Below, one piece after another: positions 10,951-20,923 of a DNA stretch of 64,000 nucleotides. Both the position numbers and the translations under genes were made by a program. Where the stretch lies: assembly GCA_027019265.1 (NCBI GenBank), contig JALUWX010000021.1, positions 1 to 64,000 of the forward strand, written 5' to 3'. The DNA is from Phycisphaerales bacterium (GTDB lineage: Bacteria > Planctomycetota > Phycisphaerae > Phycisphaerales > UBA1924). Within the stretch, counting starts at the first letter, position 1. Each line of letters starts with the position of its first letter. The notes under the pieces are model-generated. The model did not search any database. It saw nothing but the letters and a program-made list of their open reading frames with translations, and was not told the origin of the DNA.

Positions 10951-11655
10951 ATGACGAGAACGCGAACGAGATCGAGGCGATCCGCGCGGACCCGGACGGG
11001 GTTCACGCTGATCGAGACGATGATGGCGACGATCATCATCGGGGTCGGGGTCCTCGCGATGGTCGATGCCCAGACGGCGTTCATCCGCTCGAACTCGTGG
11101 AGCTCCCACGCGGCGAGCGCGACGTACCTCGCGAACGAGATCCGCGAGCTCACCAGGCACATGCCCAAGCACGACCCGGTGAACGGGCTGTTTATCGAGG
11201 ACGACGGGGAGGGCGGGGTGCTGCACGGGTGGGGTCCCGATGCTGGGGAGGTCACGGTTGACGACTTTGATGACATCGATGATTTCGATGGGATGACGTT
11301 CAGCTTTGTCGGGACGGCCGGTCACGGGGACGGGGATCTCCCGGGTCCGATCAACGCGTTCGGGGAGGTGATCCCGGAACTGACGGTGGACGGGACCGAG
11401 CTCGGGGAGGACATGAACGGGGAGTTCGTGGCGCAGCCCATGACGGGGTGGACCCAGCGTGTGATCGTGCAGAAGGTCGATCCGTTTGATCCGGGGACGG
11501 CGCTCGCGGACAACTTCACGGAAGAGCCCAGCGGGGACTTCCCGGGTCGGGATGTGGACGAGTACCCGCTGAGGGTCACGGTTCAGGTGCTGTATCAGGG
11601 CTTGAACGACGCTGAAGCGGACATCGTCGCGGAGGTCGTCTGGATCGTCCCGTGA
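10951..11655 (+). CDS. prepilin-like protein (PilV-type)
   Basis: GFTLIETMMATIIIGVGVLAMVDAQ prepilin cleavage/methylation motif. Confidence 0.8.
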   Translation: MTRTRTRSRRSARTRTGFTLIETMMATIIIGVGVLAMVDAQTAFIRSNSWSSHAASATYLANEIRELTRHMPKHDPVNGLFIEDDGEGGVLHGWGPDAGEVTVDDFDDIDDFDGMTFSFVGTAGHGDGDLPGPINAFGEVIPELTVDGTELGEDMNGEFVAQPMTGWTQRVIVQKVDPFDPGTALADNFTEEPSGDFPGRDVDEYPLRVTVQVLYQGLNDAEADIVAEVVWIVP

Positions 11656-11722
11656 TCGGGACGGTCGTCAGGGGATCGGAGACGGATCACAGGTGCTCGG
11701 CACAACGGACGGATACAACGCT

Positions 11723-14647
11723 ATGACCCAACGAACTGAACAACCCGGGACGAGTCGGACTGCGCGGATCAAGCGGATGCTCGTGGCGCATCGTCGTGGG
11801 ATCGCATCGGTGTTGTCGATGATGTTCCTGGTGCTCTTCGGGTCGTTGGTGGCCGCGATGAGCATCGCTTCGACGGGGAACATCCGGACGGCGAGCATGC
11901 ACCTGCACGTGATGCGTGCGATCAACGCGGCGGAGACGGGGATGGCGGTCGCGGAGTCGAGACTGAACGAGGCGTCGTCGCGGTTCGTGGTGGCCGAGGG
12001 CGAGGTCGATTCTGATCTGTCGTGGGCGTTGTGGTCCGGCGCGTCGGGGGATATCGGGACGTACAGCGTGACGGCGCCCCGGATGGGGTACAGCGAGGGG
12101 GCGCTCCCGGGTGGGATCGCTGAGGCGCTGGTGAACATCCACAACGCGGATGAGAACATCATCACGGGGCTGGGGTATCTCGATTCGGCGGCGATCCAGA
12201 GCGCGCCGATCGGGACGGACGATTCGGTCTATGCCGCGAGCAACTGGGTGAACACCCCGGCGGTGATGGTGGAGTCGTGGGATGATCCGGACAACTCGAG
12301 CCCGCCTCCGGCGTTCCAGATCCGGTACGCACCCCTCGCTGGTGGCGCGTATATCCGGGTGATCGTCGAGGGGATCGTGTACGACTTCACGCGCAACAAC
12401 GAGCCGATCCGTCGGACGATTTCGCGTGACTACCGGATCACGAAGAGCGTGGATCAAGCGATCATCGCGCACTCGAAGATCCTGATCGGGAAGAACGTCC
12501 ATATCGAGGGGGACCTCGGGACGCGGTACGACGAGGTCGATTACGAGGCCGGCGATCCGGTTGTGATGCGATCGGACTTCTACGGGCTGGATTCGGATCT
12601 CGACGACAAGATCGAGGACTTCTGGGATTCGCTCGCGGCGGCGGATGTGGATGCGGACAACCGTCTGCGATTTGGTCACCCGATCGAGGGCGCGAACATC
12701 CCGGCGGATGTCGATCTGGACGGTGACACGGATCCGGACGGCGCGTTCCTCGATGCGACGGGGGACGGGTATCTGGACGATTACGATATTTTCCTCCGTC
12801 ACTACGACTCGAACAACGACGGGCGCGTGACGATGGGTGCTGGTCTGATTGCCGGGACGCGTGCGGGGCTCGACGGGTCTTCCCCGGAGTTCACGGGTAT
12901 CGATGACGATCTCGCGATGCTCATCGATTCGGGGACCCCGGATCGGAACAAGAACGGGGTGTCCGGGTTCATCGATGACGATTCGGACGGGATCTACGAG
13001 CCCGACGACGGGGAGGAAGCGCGCGATTTCGATGCGATCCATTCCACGTATCCGGATCAGGAGCTGGGGTGGCGCGACGGGTATCTCGACGCGATGGATC
13101 GGTACGCCAAGGTGGCCGGTTCGCTCGTGTTCAAGACAACGCTTGCGGAGTGGGAGGACAACCAGGGCCCGGTCGAGGAGCGTTTGCGTGGTTCGATCGT
13201 CGCGGATGAGAACGAAGCGCCGCTCGAGTTCAATGCGGATGATCTGACACTCCCGGATATCGATGCGACGAGCTTCGCGGATACGGAGAACGCGCTGATG
13301 GCGGCCGCCGACGGGGATCCGTTCTGGCAGCAGGTCGCGGATCAGCTCGGGACTTCGCAGGGGTCGCTCCCCGCGTGGACTCTCGGTGACAACCCGGGGG
13401 GCGCGGATGCGCCGTACTACTCCCCCGTGTACGAGGACGGGGACTTTGATGGTCGTCCGGACAACTACGACTGGGCGTACTTCGAGAAGGCGCCGTTCAA
13501 CTCGCCGAGCTATTCGGATCTGTATTACCGTCCGGTGTTCCGGAACATGACGTTCCGGAATGTGCGGATCCCGATGGGTCTGAACGGGCTATTCGAGAAC
13601 TGCACGTTCGTGGGTTCGACGTATGTCGAGGCGTACTCGGGGAACACGCACGTGATGTGGCAGCAGTACGGGCTGAACGTGCTCGGGGACGACGGGTACC
13701 CGGAGCCCAAGTATGAGCGGTTCGTCTACGGCGACGACGCCGGGGAGGACGCGAGCGATGCGCCGACGATGCTCCCGGGGTCCGCGATCCCTCCGAGCGC
13801 GTACATCATGATGACGGACCCGGCGATCTCGCCGCTCGACAAGGGCGACGTGCCGCAGAGTGAGGTGGCCGCGTTCGGCGGCGATTACGCGCTGCTCCCC
13901 GAGCCGTTGGTGATCAACGGGGATCGTGTCGTGGACTCGAAGCGGTACTCGAACAATCTGCGTTTCCACGATTGTCTGGTCGTGGGGTCGATCGTGAGCG
14001 ATACCCCCGACAACTACACCCAGGTCCGGAACAAGATGCAGTTCACTGGTGCGACGCGGTTCACGCAGGTGCACCCGGAGGAGCCCGAGAACGCGTATCT
14101 GAATCCGGATGCGGATGACATGGAGCACATCGAGACGAGCTCGATGATGCTCCCGAACTACTCGGTGGACCTGGGGACGTTCAACTCTCCTCCGGAGCAG
14201 GATGTCCGTCTGCAGGGCGCGATCATCGCGGGTGTGCTCGATGCGCGTGGGAACACGGATATCACGGGTGCGCTGCTGTTGACGTTCGACCCGACGGTCG
14301 GCGAGGGTCCGATGGTGGATGTCGCGGGGAACCCCGTGGGGAACCCAGCGGGGTTCAATGCGTCGCTCGGGTACTTCGGCTCCGAGGACGGGGACTTCGA
14401 GTCGGTGGATCCTTCCGAGCTCCCGATCGTTGATGGTGTCCCGATCGTTGGGTACGACACGACGGGTGACGGGCTCGCTGATGTGAACTACGACCAGCCC
14501 CAGCCCGCTGGTTCGACCCCGGTTCCGTTCAATGGGTTCGGTCGGATCACGATCCGTCACGATCCGAATATGCGCTTGCCTTCGGGGTTGATGCTGCCCT
14601 TGTCGATGCCGGCGGTGCGCGGGACGTACCGGGAAGGAGCGTACTGA
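11723..14647 (+). CDS. large PilX-like/pilus-associated surface protein with Asp-rich calcium-loop-like repeats
   Basis: N-terminal hydrophobic segment GIASVLSMMFLVLFGSLVAAMSIASTGNIRTASMHLHVMRAINAAETGMAVAESRL typical of PilX-like proteins; DVDLDGDTDPDG, DSNNDGRVT, DRNKNGVSGFIDDDSDG motifs; lies between pilin-like genes. Confidence 0.7.
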   Translation: MTQRTEQPGTSRTARIKRMLVAHRRGIASVLSMMFLVLFGSLVAAMSIASTGNIRTASMHLHVMRAINAAETGMAVAESRLNEASSRFVVAEGEVDSDLSWALWSGASGDIGTYSVTAPRMGYSEGALPGGIAEALVNIHNADENIITGLGYLDSAAIQSAPIGTDDSVYAASNWVNTPAVMVESWDDPDNSSPPPAFQIRYAPLAGGAYIRVIVEGIVYDFTRNNEPIRRTISRDYRITKSVDQAIIAHSKILIGKNVHIEGDLGTRYDEVDYEAGDPVVMRSDFYGLDSDLDDKIEDFWDSLAAADVDADNRLRFGHPIEGANIPADVDLDGDTDPDGAFLDATGDGYLDDYDIFLRHYDSNNDGRVTMGAGLIAGTRAGLDGSSPEFTGIDDDLAMLIDSGTPDRNKNGVSGFIDDDSDGIYEPDDGEEARDFDAIHSTYPDQELGWRDGYLDAMDRYAKVAGSLVFKTTLAEWEDNQGPVEERLRGSIVADENEAPLEFNADDLTLPDIDATSFADTENALMAAADGDPFWQQVADQLGTSQGSLPAWTLGDNPGGADAPYYSPVYEDGDFDGRPDNYDWAYFEKAPFNSPSYSDLYYRPVFRNMTFRNVRIPMGLNGLFENCTFVGSTYVEAYSGNTHVMWQQYGLNVLGDDGYPEPKYERFVYGDDAGEDASDAPTMLPGSAIPPSAYIMMTDPAISPLDKGDVPQSEVAAFGGDYALLPEPLVINGDRVVDSKRYSNNLRFHDCLVVGSIVSDTPDNYTQVRNKMQFTGATRFTQVHPEEPENAYLNPDADDMEHIETSSMMLPNYSVDLGTFNSPPEQDVRLQGAIIAGVLDARGNTDITGALLLTFDPTVGEGPMVDVAGNPVGNPAGFNASLGYFGSEDGDFESVDPSELPIVDGVPIVGYDTTGDGLADVNYDQPQPAGSTPVPFNGFGRITIRHDPNMRLPSGLMLPLSMPAVRGTYREGAY

Positions 14648-15255
14648 TGCGCAAGGCCGTGAAACAAGTCCGTCGCGGGTTCAGCATGGTCGAGCTCCTG
14701 ATCGCGCTCGCGATCACGAGCACGCTGCTGACGGCGACGATGGCGGCGCTCGATGCGTCGTTCAAGGGGTACAAGGCGACGAGCGAGGGTGCTTCGACCC
14801 ACGTGGTGTCACGCATCGTGATGCAGCGTCTCACGTCGATGATCCGGACGGGCGATTCGTTCGGGCCGTATCCCGTGAATCCGATCCTGACCCCGAACAT
14901 CGAGTCCACGTGGATCGAGTTCGTGTCGTTCCGTGATCCATCGTCGGGTGAGGAGCGGGTGACGCGGCTTGAGCGGCGGGACGGGGACGATGAGAACGGG
15001 CCGTACGAGCTTTGGTATGTCGTGACGACGTACATTGACGGCGCGTACGAATCGGAGATCGAGGCGCCGCTGTTGGTGGGTTTGAACGAGGTCCGGTTCG
15101 ATCTGGAGTACGACGTCGGGCCGCGATTGAAGCGTGCGACGATCGATCTGGTGATCCAGCCCAACGACCTGCAGGACGCAGGGATCGCTGGGAAGATCGA
15201 TACCCCGACGATCCGCCTGGTCGCGAGCGCCGCGCCCCGACTTGACGGGAACTGA
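14647..15255 (+). CDS. prepilin-like protein (PilW-type)
   Basis: RRGFSMVELLIALAITSTLLTATMAALDASF prepilin motif; ATGA-type overlap with upstream CDS. Confidence 0.8.
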   Translation: MRKAVKQVRRGFSMVELLIALAITSTLLTATMAALDASFKGYKATSEGASTHVVSRIVMQRLTSMIRTGDSFGPYPVNPILTPNIESTWIEFVSFRDPSSGEERVTRLERRDGDDENGPYELWYVVTTYIDGAYESEIEAPLLVGLNEVRFDLEYDVGPRLKRATIDLVIQPNDLQDAGIAGKIDTPTIRLVASAAPRLDGN

Positions 15256-16296
15256 TCAGTTCTTGTCGTCGTAGCCCTTCGGGTGCGCCTTCATCCAGTC
15301 GTACGCGCTGCGCACGATCTCGTCGAGATCGGTGTGCTGCGCCGACCACCCGAGTTCGCTCTGGATCTTCGAGGGATCCGCGAAGAGGGCGATCGCGTCC
15401 CCTGGGCGCCTCGGGGCTTCTTGCACGTTAAAATCGGATCCCGACACCCGTTTGACGGCTTCGATCACCTCGCGCACGGATGCGCCCTTCCCGATCCCGA
15501 TGTTGAACGCTTCGGTTCTCCCGGGTTCGATGCGCTCCATCGCGCGGAGGTGCGCATCGACGAGATCGTCCACGTGGACGTAGTCCCGGATGTTGGTGCC
15601 GTCGGGGGTGGGGTAGTCGGTCCCGAAGATGGAGATGTGGTCGCGTTGTCCGAGGGCGCACTGGATCGCGATGGGGATCAGGTGGGTCTCGGGGTCGTGG
15701 TCCTCTCCGAGGATCCCGGAGGAGTCCGCGCCGGCGACGTTGAAGTAGCGGAGCATGGTGAGGGCGATGGGGGAGCCCTTGGCGCGCCGGTGGTCGGCGT
15801 AGTCCATCAGGATCTGTTCGAGATGGAGCTTGGTCCGCCCGTAGGGTGAGGTGGGGGACTGGGGGCAGGTCTCGGGGACGGGGATGAGGTCATCGGGGGG
15901 GTCGCCGTAGGTGGCGCAGGAGGAGGAGAAGATGAAACGCTGGATGGGGGACTCGGCGCAATCGAGGGCTTCGAGCATCGCGATCGCGCCGGCGACGTTG
16001 TTCTGGTAGTAGCGGAGGGGGCGATCGACGGATTCTCCGACATAGGCGAGGGCGCCGAAGTGCATGACGGTATCGATCTTGAGGTCATCGACGAGGGATT
16101 TGACCTTGACCCGGTCCCCGAGGCGCCCGTGGGCGAACGTGAAACGGTCGGGGTGGGACTGCTTGAGCAGGTCCATCGGGGTTTGGTGCCCTCTGGAGAG
16201 GTCGTCGAGGGCGAGGACGTGGTGCCCGTCGTGGAGGAGGCGTTTGGAGGCGTGGGAGCCGATGTAGCCGGCGGCGCCGGTGACGAGGACACGCAT
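15256..16296 (-). CDS. galE: UDP-glucose 4-epimerase
   Basis: MRVLVTGAAGYIGSH, SSSCATYG, YGRTKL(H)LEQIL, GDGTNIRDYVHVDDL-like (PDGTNIRDYVHVDDLVDAH); SD CGAAAGGAC upstream. Confidence 0.93.
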   Translation of the reverse strand: MRVLVTGAAGYIGSHASKRLLHDGHHVLALDDLSRGHQTPMDLLKQSHPDRFTFAHGRLGDRVKVKSLVDDLKIDTVMHFGALAYVGESVDRPLRYYQNNVAGAIAMLEALDCAESPIQRFIFSSSCATYGDPPDDLIPVPETCPQSPTSPYGRTKLHLEQILMDYADHRRAKGSPIALTMLRYFNVAGADSSGILGEDHDPETHLIPIAIQCALGQRDHISIFGTDYPTPDGTNIRDYVHVDDLVDAHLRAMERIEPGRTEAFNIGIGKGASVREVIEAVKRVSGSDFNVQEAPRRPGDAIALFADPSKIQSELGWSAQHTDLDEIVRSAYDWMKAHPKGYDDKN

Positions 16297-16376
16297 GGGA
16301 AGTCCTTTCGGGGAGCGAATCGTGGGGCTCCGGAATCCGTACAATGGGAACGATACCCAAGCAAAGGCGGGCACGG

Positions 16377-17261
16377 ATGGCCGATTCTTTTACTTCTGAT
16401 TTCCGGCGGTTCTTCGCGAAGGGTCTCGCGATTCTGCTGCCGACGATCGTGACGTTGTGGTTGTTGTGGCAGGCGTTCGGGTTTCTGTTCACGAACGTGG
16501 CGCAGCCCATCAACCGCGCGACCCGGTTGACGGTCATCTGGGTCGTTCCCCAGGTGATGAGCGAGGAGTCGCTTCCGGCGTGGTTCCGGATCACGGACGA
16601 GGAGCTCGCGCAGGAGCGGATCGTGCGCGAGGTGCCCGAGGATGTGAAGGACCCCGCGCTCCGGAGGGAGATCCGTCGGGAGTATCTGCGCGAGTTCTGG
16701 AACGACCACTGGTACCTGAACCTGACGGGGTTGTTCATCGCGATCGTGCTGATCTACCTCGCGGGGGTGTTGCTCGGGAACATCGTGGGTCGGTCGATCT
16801 ACGTGCGCGTGGAGCACCTGATCGCGCGGATCCCGGGGTTCAAGCAGATCTATCCCCACGTGAAGCAGGTCGTGGACATGATCCTCGGGGATCGGAAGAT
16901 GGCGTTCTCCCAGGTCGTGCTCGTGGAGTATCCGAGCGCGGGGATCTGGACGATCGGGTTCCTGACGGGGAACTCGATCCGTCAGATCGACGAGAACGCC
17001 GGGGGGGATGTGGTGAGCGTGTTCATTCCGACGAGCCCGACCCCGTTCACGGGGTTCACGATCAACGTGACCAAGGACAAGGCGATCCCGATGGAGATGA
17101 CGATCGAGGAGGCGCTCCGCTTTGTGATCACGGCCGGGGTGTTGTCTCCGGACGAGATGGCGAAGCGGGACGAGCTCGAGGATCCGCTTATCCCGGGGCT
17201 CGATGCTTCCGGGGACGCTGGATCTGGGGGTTCGGGGGATCGTTCCTCGGGTTCCCCATGA
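16377..17261 (+). CDS. DUF502 family membrane protein
   Basis: AILLPTIVTLWLLWQAFGF, GNIVGRSIYVRVEHLIARIPGFKQIYPHVKQVVDMIL, VVSVFIPTSPTPFTGF typical of DUF502. Confidence 0.85.
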   Translation: MADSFTSDFRRFFAKGLAILLPTIVTLWLLWQAFGFLFTNVAQPINRATRLTVIWVVPQVMSEESLPAWFRITDEELAQERIVREVPEDVKDPALRREIRREYLREFWNDHWYLNLTGLFIAIVLIYLAGVLLGNIVGRSIYVRVEHLIARIPGFKQIYPHVKQVVDMILGDRKMAFSQVVLVEYPSAGIWTIGFLTGNSIRQIDENAGGDVVSVFIPTSPTPFTGFTINVTKDKAIPMEMTIEEALRFVITAGVLSPDEMAKRDELEDPLIPGLDASGDAGSGGSGDRSSGSP

Positions 17262-18682
17262 TCCGGGCGACCTATCCGCTGTATCTCGCTGGGAGGGCGC
17301 AATCTCCAAACACGGACCTTGGGGTGCGCGACAAGCACACCTCGGAGATCGTTGCGCGTGTTGCGAAAGCGGATGCGGCGATGGTCGATCACGCGATCGG
17401 CGCGGCGCACGGGGCGCGGGGCGCGATGATGGCGCTCTCCTCGGGGGATCGGCGCGCGATCCTGACGGGAATGGTCGAGGGGATCCGGGATCGCCGGGAC
17501 GAGTTTGCGGATGCGCTGTGTGTGGAAGCGGGGAAACCGATCCGCGCGAGCCGGGTGGAGGTGGATCGGTGTCTGGAGACATTCACGATCGCTTCGGAGG
17601 AAGCGGGACGGGTGTTCGGCGTGTCGGAGGTGCTGGAGGGCCCTTCGGTCGGGGAAGGGACGCGCATCGAGGTGCGGAGGGTCCCGATCGGCGCGTGCGG
17701 GTTCATCACCCCGTTCAACTTTCCGCTCAATCTGGTGGCGCACAAAGTCGCGCCGGCGATCGCTTCGGGGTGTCCGTTCGTGCTCAAGCCCTCGGACAAG
17801 ACCCCGATCTCGGCGCTGATGCTCGGGGAGTTGCTCGAGCGAGCGGGGCTCCCCGAGGGCGCGTTCTCGATTCTTCCGTGCGATGTCGAGGACGCTGGCG
17901 CGATCACGAGTGATCCTCGGCTCGGGATGCTCAGCTTCACGGGGTCCGACAAGGTCGGGAAGACGCTCTCGATGCGCGCGGGGATGAAGCGCATCGCGAT
18001 GGAGCTGGGTGGGAATGCGGCGTGTGTGGTGGATGAAGGGGTGGATGTCGAGCACGCCGCGGAGCGGATCGTTGTCGGGGGGTACGGGTACTGCGGTCAG
18101 AGCTGTATCAGTGTGCAGCGGGTGATCGCACACGAGTCGGTGTATGGGGCGCTGCGCGATGCGATCGCGCGCCGGGTCGGGAAGCTCGTGGTGGGGGACC
18201 CGAAGTCCGAGGATACGGACATGGGGCCGATGATCGACGAGGGCGCGGCGGAGCGCGTCGAGTCGTGGGTGGACGAAGCGATCCAGGGGGGCGCGAACGC
18301 GCTGATCCGAGGTTCGAGGGACGGGGTGATGCTGAGCCCGTCGTTGGTCGAGGGTGTGCCTCTCGATTCAAAGCTGGAGCGCGAAGAGGTTTTCGGGCCG
18401 GTGGTGACGTTGCGATCGTTCACGGAGTTCGATGAGGCGCTGGCGCGGGTGAACGATTCGAGGTTCGGGCTCCAGGCCGGGGTTTTCACGAATGACGGGG
18501 CGCGTGCGGAACGCGCCTGGTCGGTCCTGGATGTGGGGGGTGTGGTGATCAACGACATCCCGTCGTTCCGGGTCGATCGGATGCCGTATGGTGGGGTGAA
18601 GGATTCCGGGATCGGGCGCGAGGGGCCGGCGAGCGCGATCCGGGAGATGACGGTGGAGCGGCTCCGGATCGATCGGGTCTGA
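17258..18682 (+). CDS. aldehyde dehydrogenase family protein
   Basis: ITPFNFPLNLVAHKVAPAIASG, MELGGNAACVV, GQSCISVQRV catalytic Cys motif, EEVFGPVVT. Confidence 0.93.
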   Translation: MIRATYPLYLAGRAQSPNTDLGVRDKHTSEIVARVAKADAAMVDHAIGAAHGARGAMMALSSGDRRAILTGMVEGIRDRRDEFADALCVEAGKPIRASRVEVDRCLETFTIASEEAGRVFGVSEVLEGPSVGEGTRIEVRRVPIGACGFITPFNFPLNLVAHKVAPAIASGCPFVLKPSDKTPISALMLGELLERAGLPEGAFSILPCDVEDAGAITSDPRLGMLSFTGSDKVGKTLSMRAGMKRIAMELGGNAACVVDEGVDVEHAAERIVVGGYGYCGQSCISVQRVIAHESVYGALRDAIARRVGKLVVGDPKSEDTDMGPMIDEGAAERVESWVDEAIQGGANALIRGSRDGVMLSPSLVEGVPLDSKLEREEVFGPVVTLRSFTEFDEALARVNDSRFGLQAGVFTNDGARAERAWSVLDVGGVVINDIPSFRVDRMPYGGVKDSGIGREGPASAIREMTVERLRIDRV

Positions 18683-18702
18683 ATCAACGGAAGGGGATCG
18701 GA

Positions 18703-19317
18703 ATGAAATCGGCGATCATCGGAATCTTGGTGGGGATCCTTGCGGCGTTGTTTGCGATCCAGATTCTGGGGAGGCAGGCCCCGGCGATCCGGACGGGGTG
18801 GGTCCCGGTGACTCAGCTGGAAATGGACACGACTCAGCGTGCTCGGTTCGAACGCGCGGAGGAGGCGCGGGGTGCGATGTTCGGATCGCTGCTGGCGGAG
18901 TTGACGAGCGCGATCCAGGAAGACGGACCTGCGCACGCGATTGGGGTCTGCGCCGAACGGGCGCCGATCATCGCGCTGGAAACCGGGGTCTCGCACGGGG
19001 TTCGGATCGGGAGGACCAGCGCGCAGCTCCGGAATCCCAAGAACGAGATCCCGGATCTGCTCAAGGAAGGGATCGAGCTGGGGATATCGGGGAATGAGCA
19101 GACGGTGTTCGAGGATGGGGATGGGGATGGGGGGATCGCGGTGCTGACCCCGATCGTGCTGATGGATCAGTGTGTGCAGTGTCATGGGGGTGAGGATCAG
19201 CTCGGTGAGGGGGTCGCTGAAGCGTTGCGCGAGCGGTATCCCGAGGACCGAGCGACGGGGTATCAACCCGGGGATCTGCGCGGGTGGTTCTGGGTCGTGG
19301 TCGAGGGAGACGGCTGA
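18703..19317 (+). CDS. secreted/membrane-anchored Tll0287-like (DUF3365) heme-domain protein
   Basis: Single CVQCHGG heme motif, RIGRTSAQLRNPKNEIPD signature, N-terminal hydrophobic anchor. Confidence 0.75.
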   Translation: MKSAIIGILVGILAALFAIQILGRQAPAIRTGWVPVTQLEMDTTQRARFERAEEARGAMFGSLLAELTSAIQEDGPAHAIGVCAERAPIIALETGVSHGVRIGRTSAQLRNPKNEIPDLLKEGIELGISGNEQTVFEDGDGDGGIAVLTPIVLMDQCVQCHGGEDQLGEGVAEALRERYPEDRATGYQPGDLRGWFWVVVEGDG

Positions 19318-19324
19318 GTCCGGT

Positions 19325-20788
19325 TCAGTCCGTGGCCGGATCGTCCGAGGGCTGCTCGGCGGATCGTTTGATCCCGTTGAGCATCCCCGAGAAGACGATG
19401 TGGTGGAATGGGAGTACGCTGTACCAGTACACAAGCCCGAGGAGCCCTTTGGGTCGGAATCGCGCGGTCATCGTGAGTCGCTGTGTGTGTTGATCCGCTT
19501 CGCTCGGATGGATCTCGAAGGACAGTTCGGCGCTCCCGGGGAGTTTCATTTCCGCGAGGAGGGTAAGGCGCGCGGGGCGCTGGATGTCGGTCACGCGCCA
19601 GAAGTCGAGGGTTTCGCCGTATTCGATGGTGTCGGGGTCTCGTCGGCCTCGTCGGAGCCCGGGGCCTCCGACGATTTTGTCCATGAAACCGCGGATGCGC
19701 CAGAGGGTGTCTGCGGCGTACCAGCCGTGGCCTCCGCCGATCCGGCAGACGGCGTTGAACACGTGCTCGGCGCTCGCGTTGATGGTGATGTCCCGAGAAT
19801 CGGTGAAGCAGGTGCCCCCTGCCCAGTCGGGGTCGCCGGGGATGGGGCCGGCGGCGCTCCATCGGGTGATGACGTCGTTGGTGCGGACCTTGTCGAGGGC
19901 GCGTTTGATCGCTTCGCTCGGGTCGATGGTTTCCCGGGGCATGAGGGTCTGGACGCGCGGGTCGTTGACGACGACCCGGTTGCGCAGCCCTTCTGCGAGC
20001 GGGCGTGCGATGGACGGGCTCACGGGGGTGACGAGCCCGATCCAGTGGGAGGAGAGGGTGGGGGTGAGGACGGGGAGCGGGATGACGATCCGTCGAGCGA
20101 GCCCGAGGTGCTTGGTCATGTCGTCCATGAGTTCCCGGTAGGTGACGACGCGCGGGCCTCCGATCTCGAGCGCTGTGTCTCTTGTCTCGGGGACGTTGAG
20201 ACAGTCCACAAGGTACCCGAGCACATCGACCACACTGATCGGTTGGGACTCGGTGCGGACCCATCTCGGGGTGATCATGATGGGGAGACGTTCGACGAGA
20301 TAGCGGAGGATCTCGAAGGATGCGGACCCGGACCCGAGGATCATCGCCGCTCTGAACGCGGTGAGCGATGCGTTGGAAGAGGAAAGGATCTCCTCGACCT
20401 CGCGCCTCGATCGGAGGTGCTCGCTGAGGTCCGCGCCGAGTTCCCCGAGCCCGCCCAGGTAGATGATCCGGTCGAGCCCGGCGTAGTCGGAGGCGTTTGC
20501 GAACGACTGCGCGAGGGATCGGTCTCTCGAAGCGAAATCGTCGCTCCCGGATTCCATCGCGTGGATGAGGTAGTAGGCGCAGTCGCACCCTTCCATCGCT
20601 CGGGTGAGCGCGTCGGTGTCGAGGACATCGCACTGGACGATGCGCACGCGCGGGGACTGGGCCCAGTTCCGCCCTTCGAGCTTGCGCGGGGACCGCACGG
20701 CACAGACGAGCTCGTGCCCGTGCTCGAGGAGGAGGGGTGCGAGTCGGCCTCCGATGTACCCGGTTGAACCTGTGAGGAAGATGCGCGT
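19325..20788 (-). CDS. NAD(P)-binding SDR-like protein with C-terminal DUF2867-type domain
   Basis: Rossmann motif FLTGSTGYIGGRLAPLLLEHGHELVCAVRSPRKL is in frame only if the CDS starts upstream of the called ORF (20698), at a likely ACG codon 20786-20788; SNASLTAFRAAMILGSGSASFEILRYLVERLPIMITPRWV motif. Confidence 0.82.
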   Translation of the reverse strand, partial: TRIFLTGSTGYIGGRLAPLLLEHGHELVCAVRSPRKLEGRNWAQSPRVRIVQCDVLDTDALTRAMEGCDCAYYLIHAMESGSDDFASRDRSLAQSFANASDYAGLDRIIYLGGLGELGADLSEHLRSRREVEEILSSSNASLTAFRAAMILGSGSASFEILRYLVERLPIMITPRWVRTESQPISVVDVLGYLVDCLNVPETRDTALEIGGPRVVTYRELMDDMTKHLGLARRIVIPLPVLTPTLSSHWIGLVTPVSPSIARPLAEGLRNRVVVNDPRVQTLMPRETIDPSEAIKRALDKVRTNDVITRWSAAGPIPGDPDWAGGTCFTDSRDITINASAEHVFNAVCRIGGGHGWYAADTLWRIRGFMDKIVGGPGLRRGRRDPDTIEYGETLDFWRVTDIQRPARLTLLAEMKLPGSAELSFEIHPSEADQHTQRLTMTARFRPKGLLGLVYWYSVLPFHHIVFSGMLNGIKRSAEQPSDDPATD

Positions 20789-20923
20789 GGGAGTGTCCTT
20801 TCGTCGATACGTTTTGATCAGGATACAAGGGATTGATCGATCCGACAGATGCGCCGATCACCCTTGAACAAGGGGTTCGGCTGGTTCGGTTGGATAGATT
20901 CGGGTGGAAAGGACTGACGAAGA

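Noticed and set aside
20866-20890. ACCCTTG-AAC-AAGGGGT hairpin between the SDR and the secreted protein gene
   Set aside because: Imperfect stem without a U-tract on either strand; not strong enough to call a terminator.
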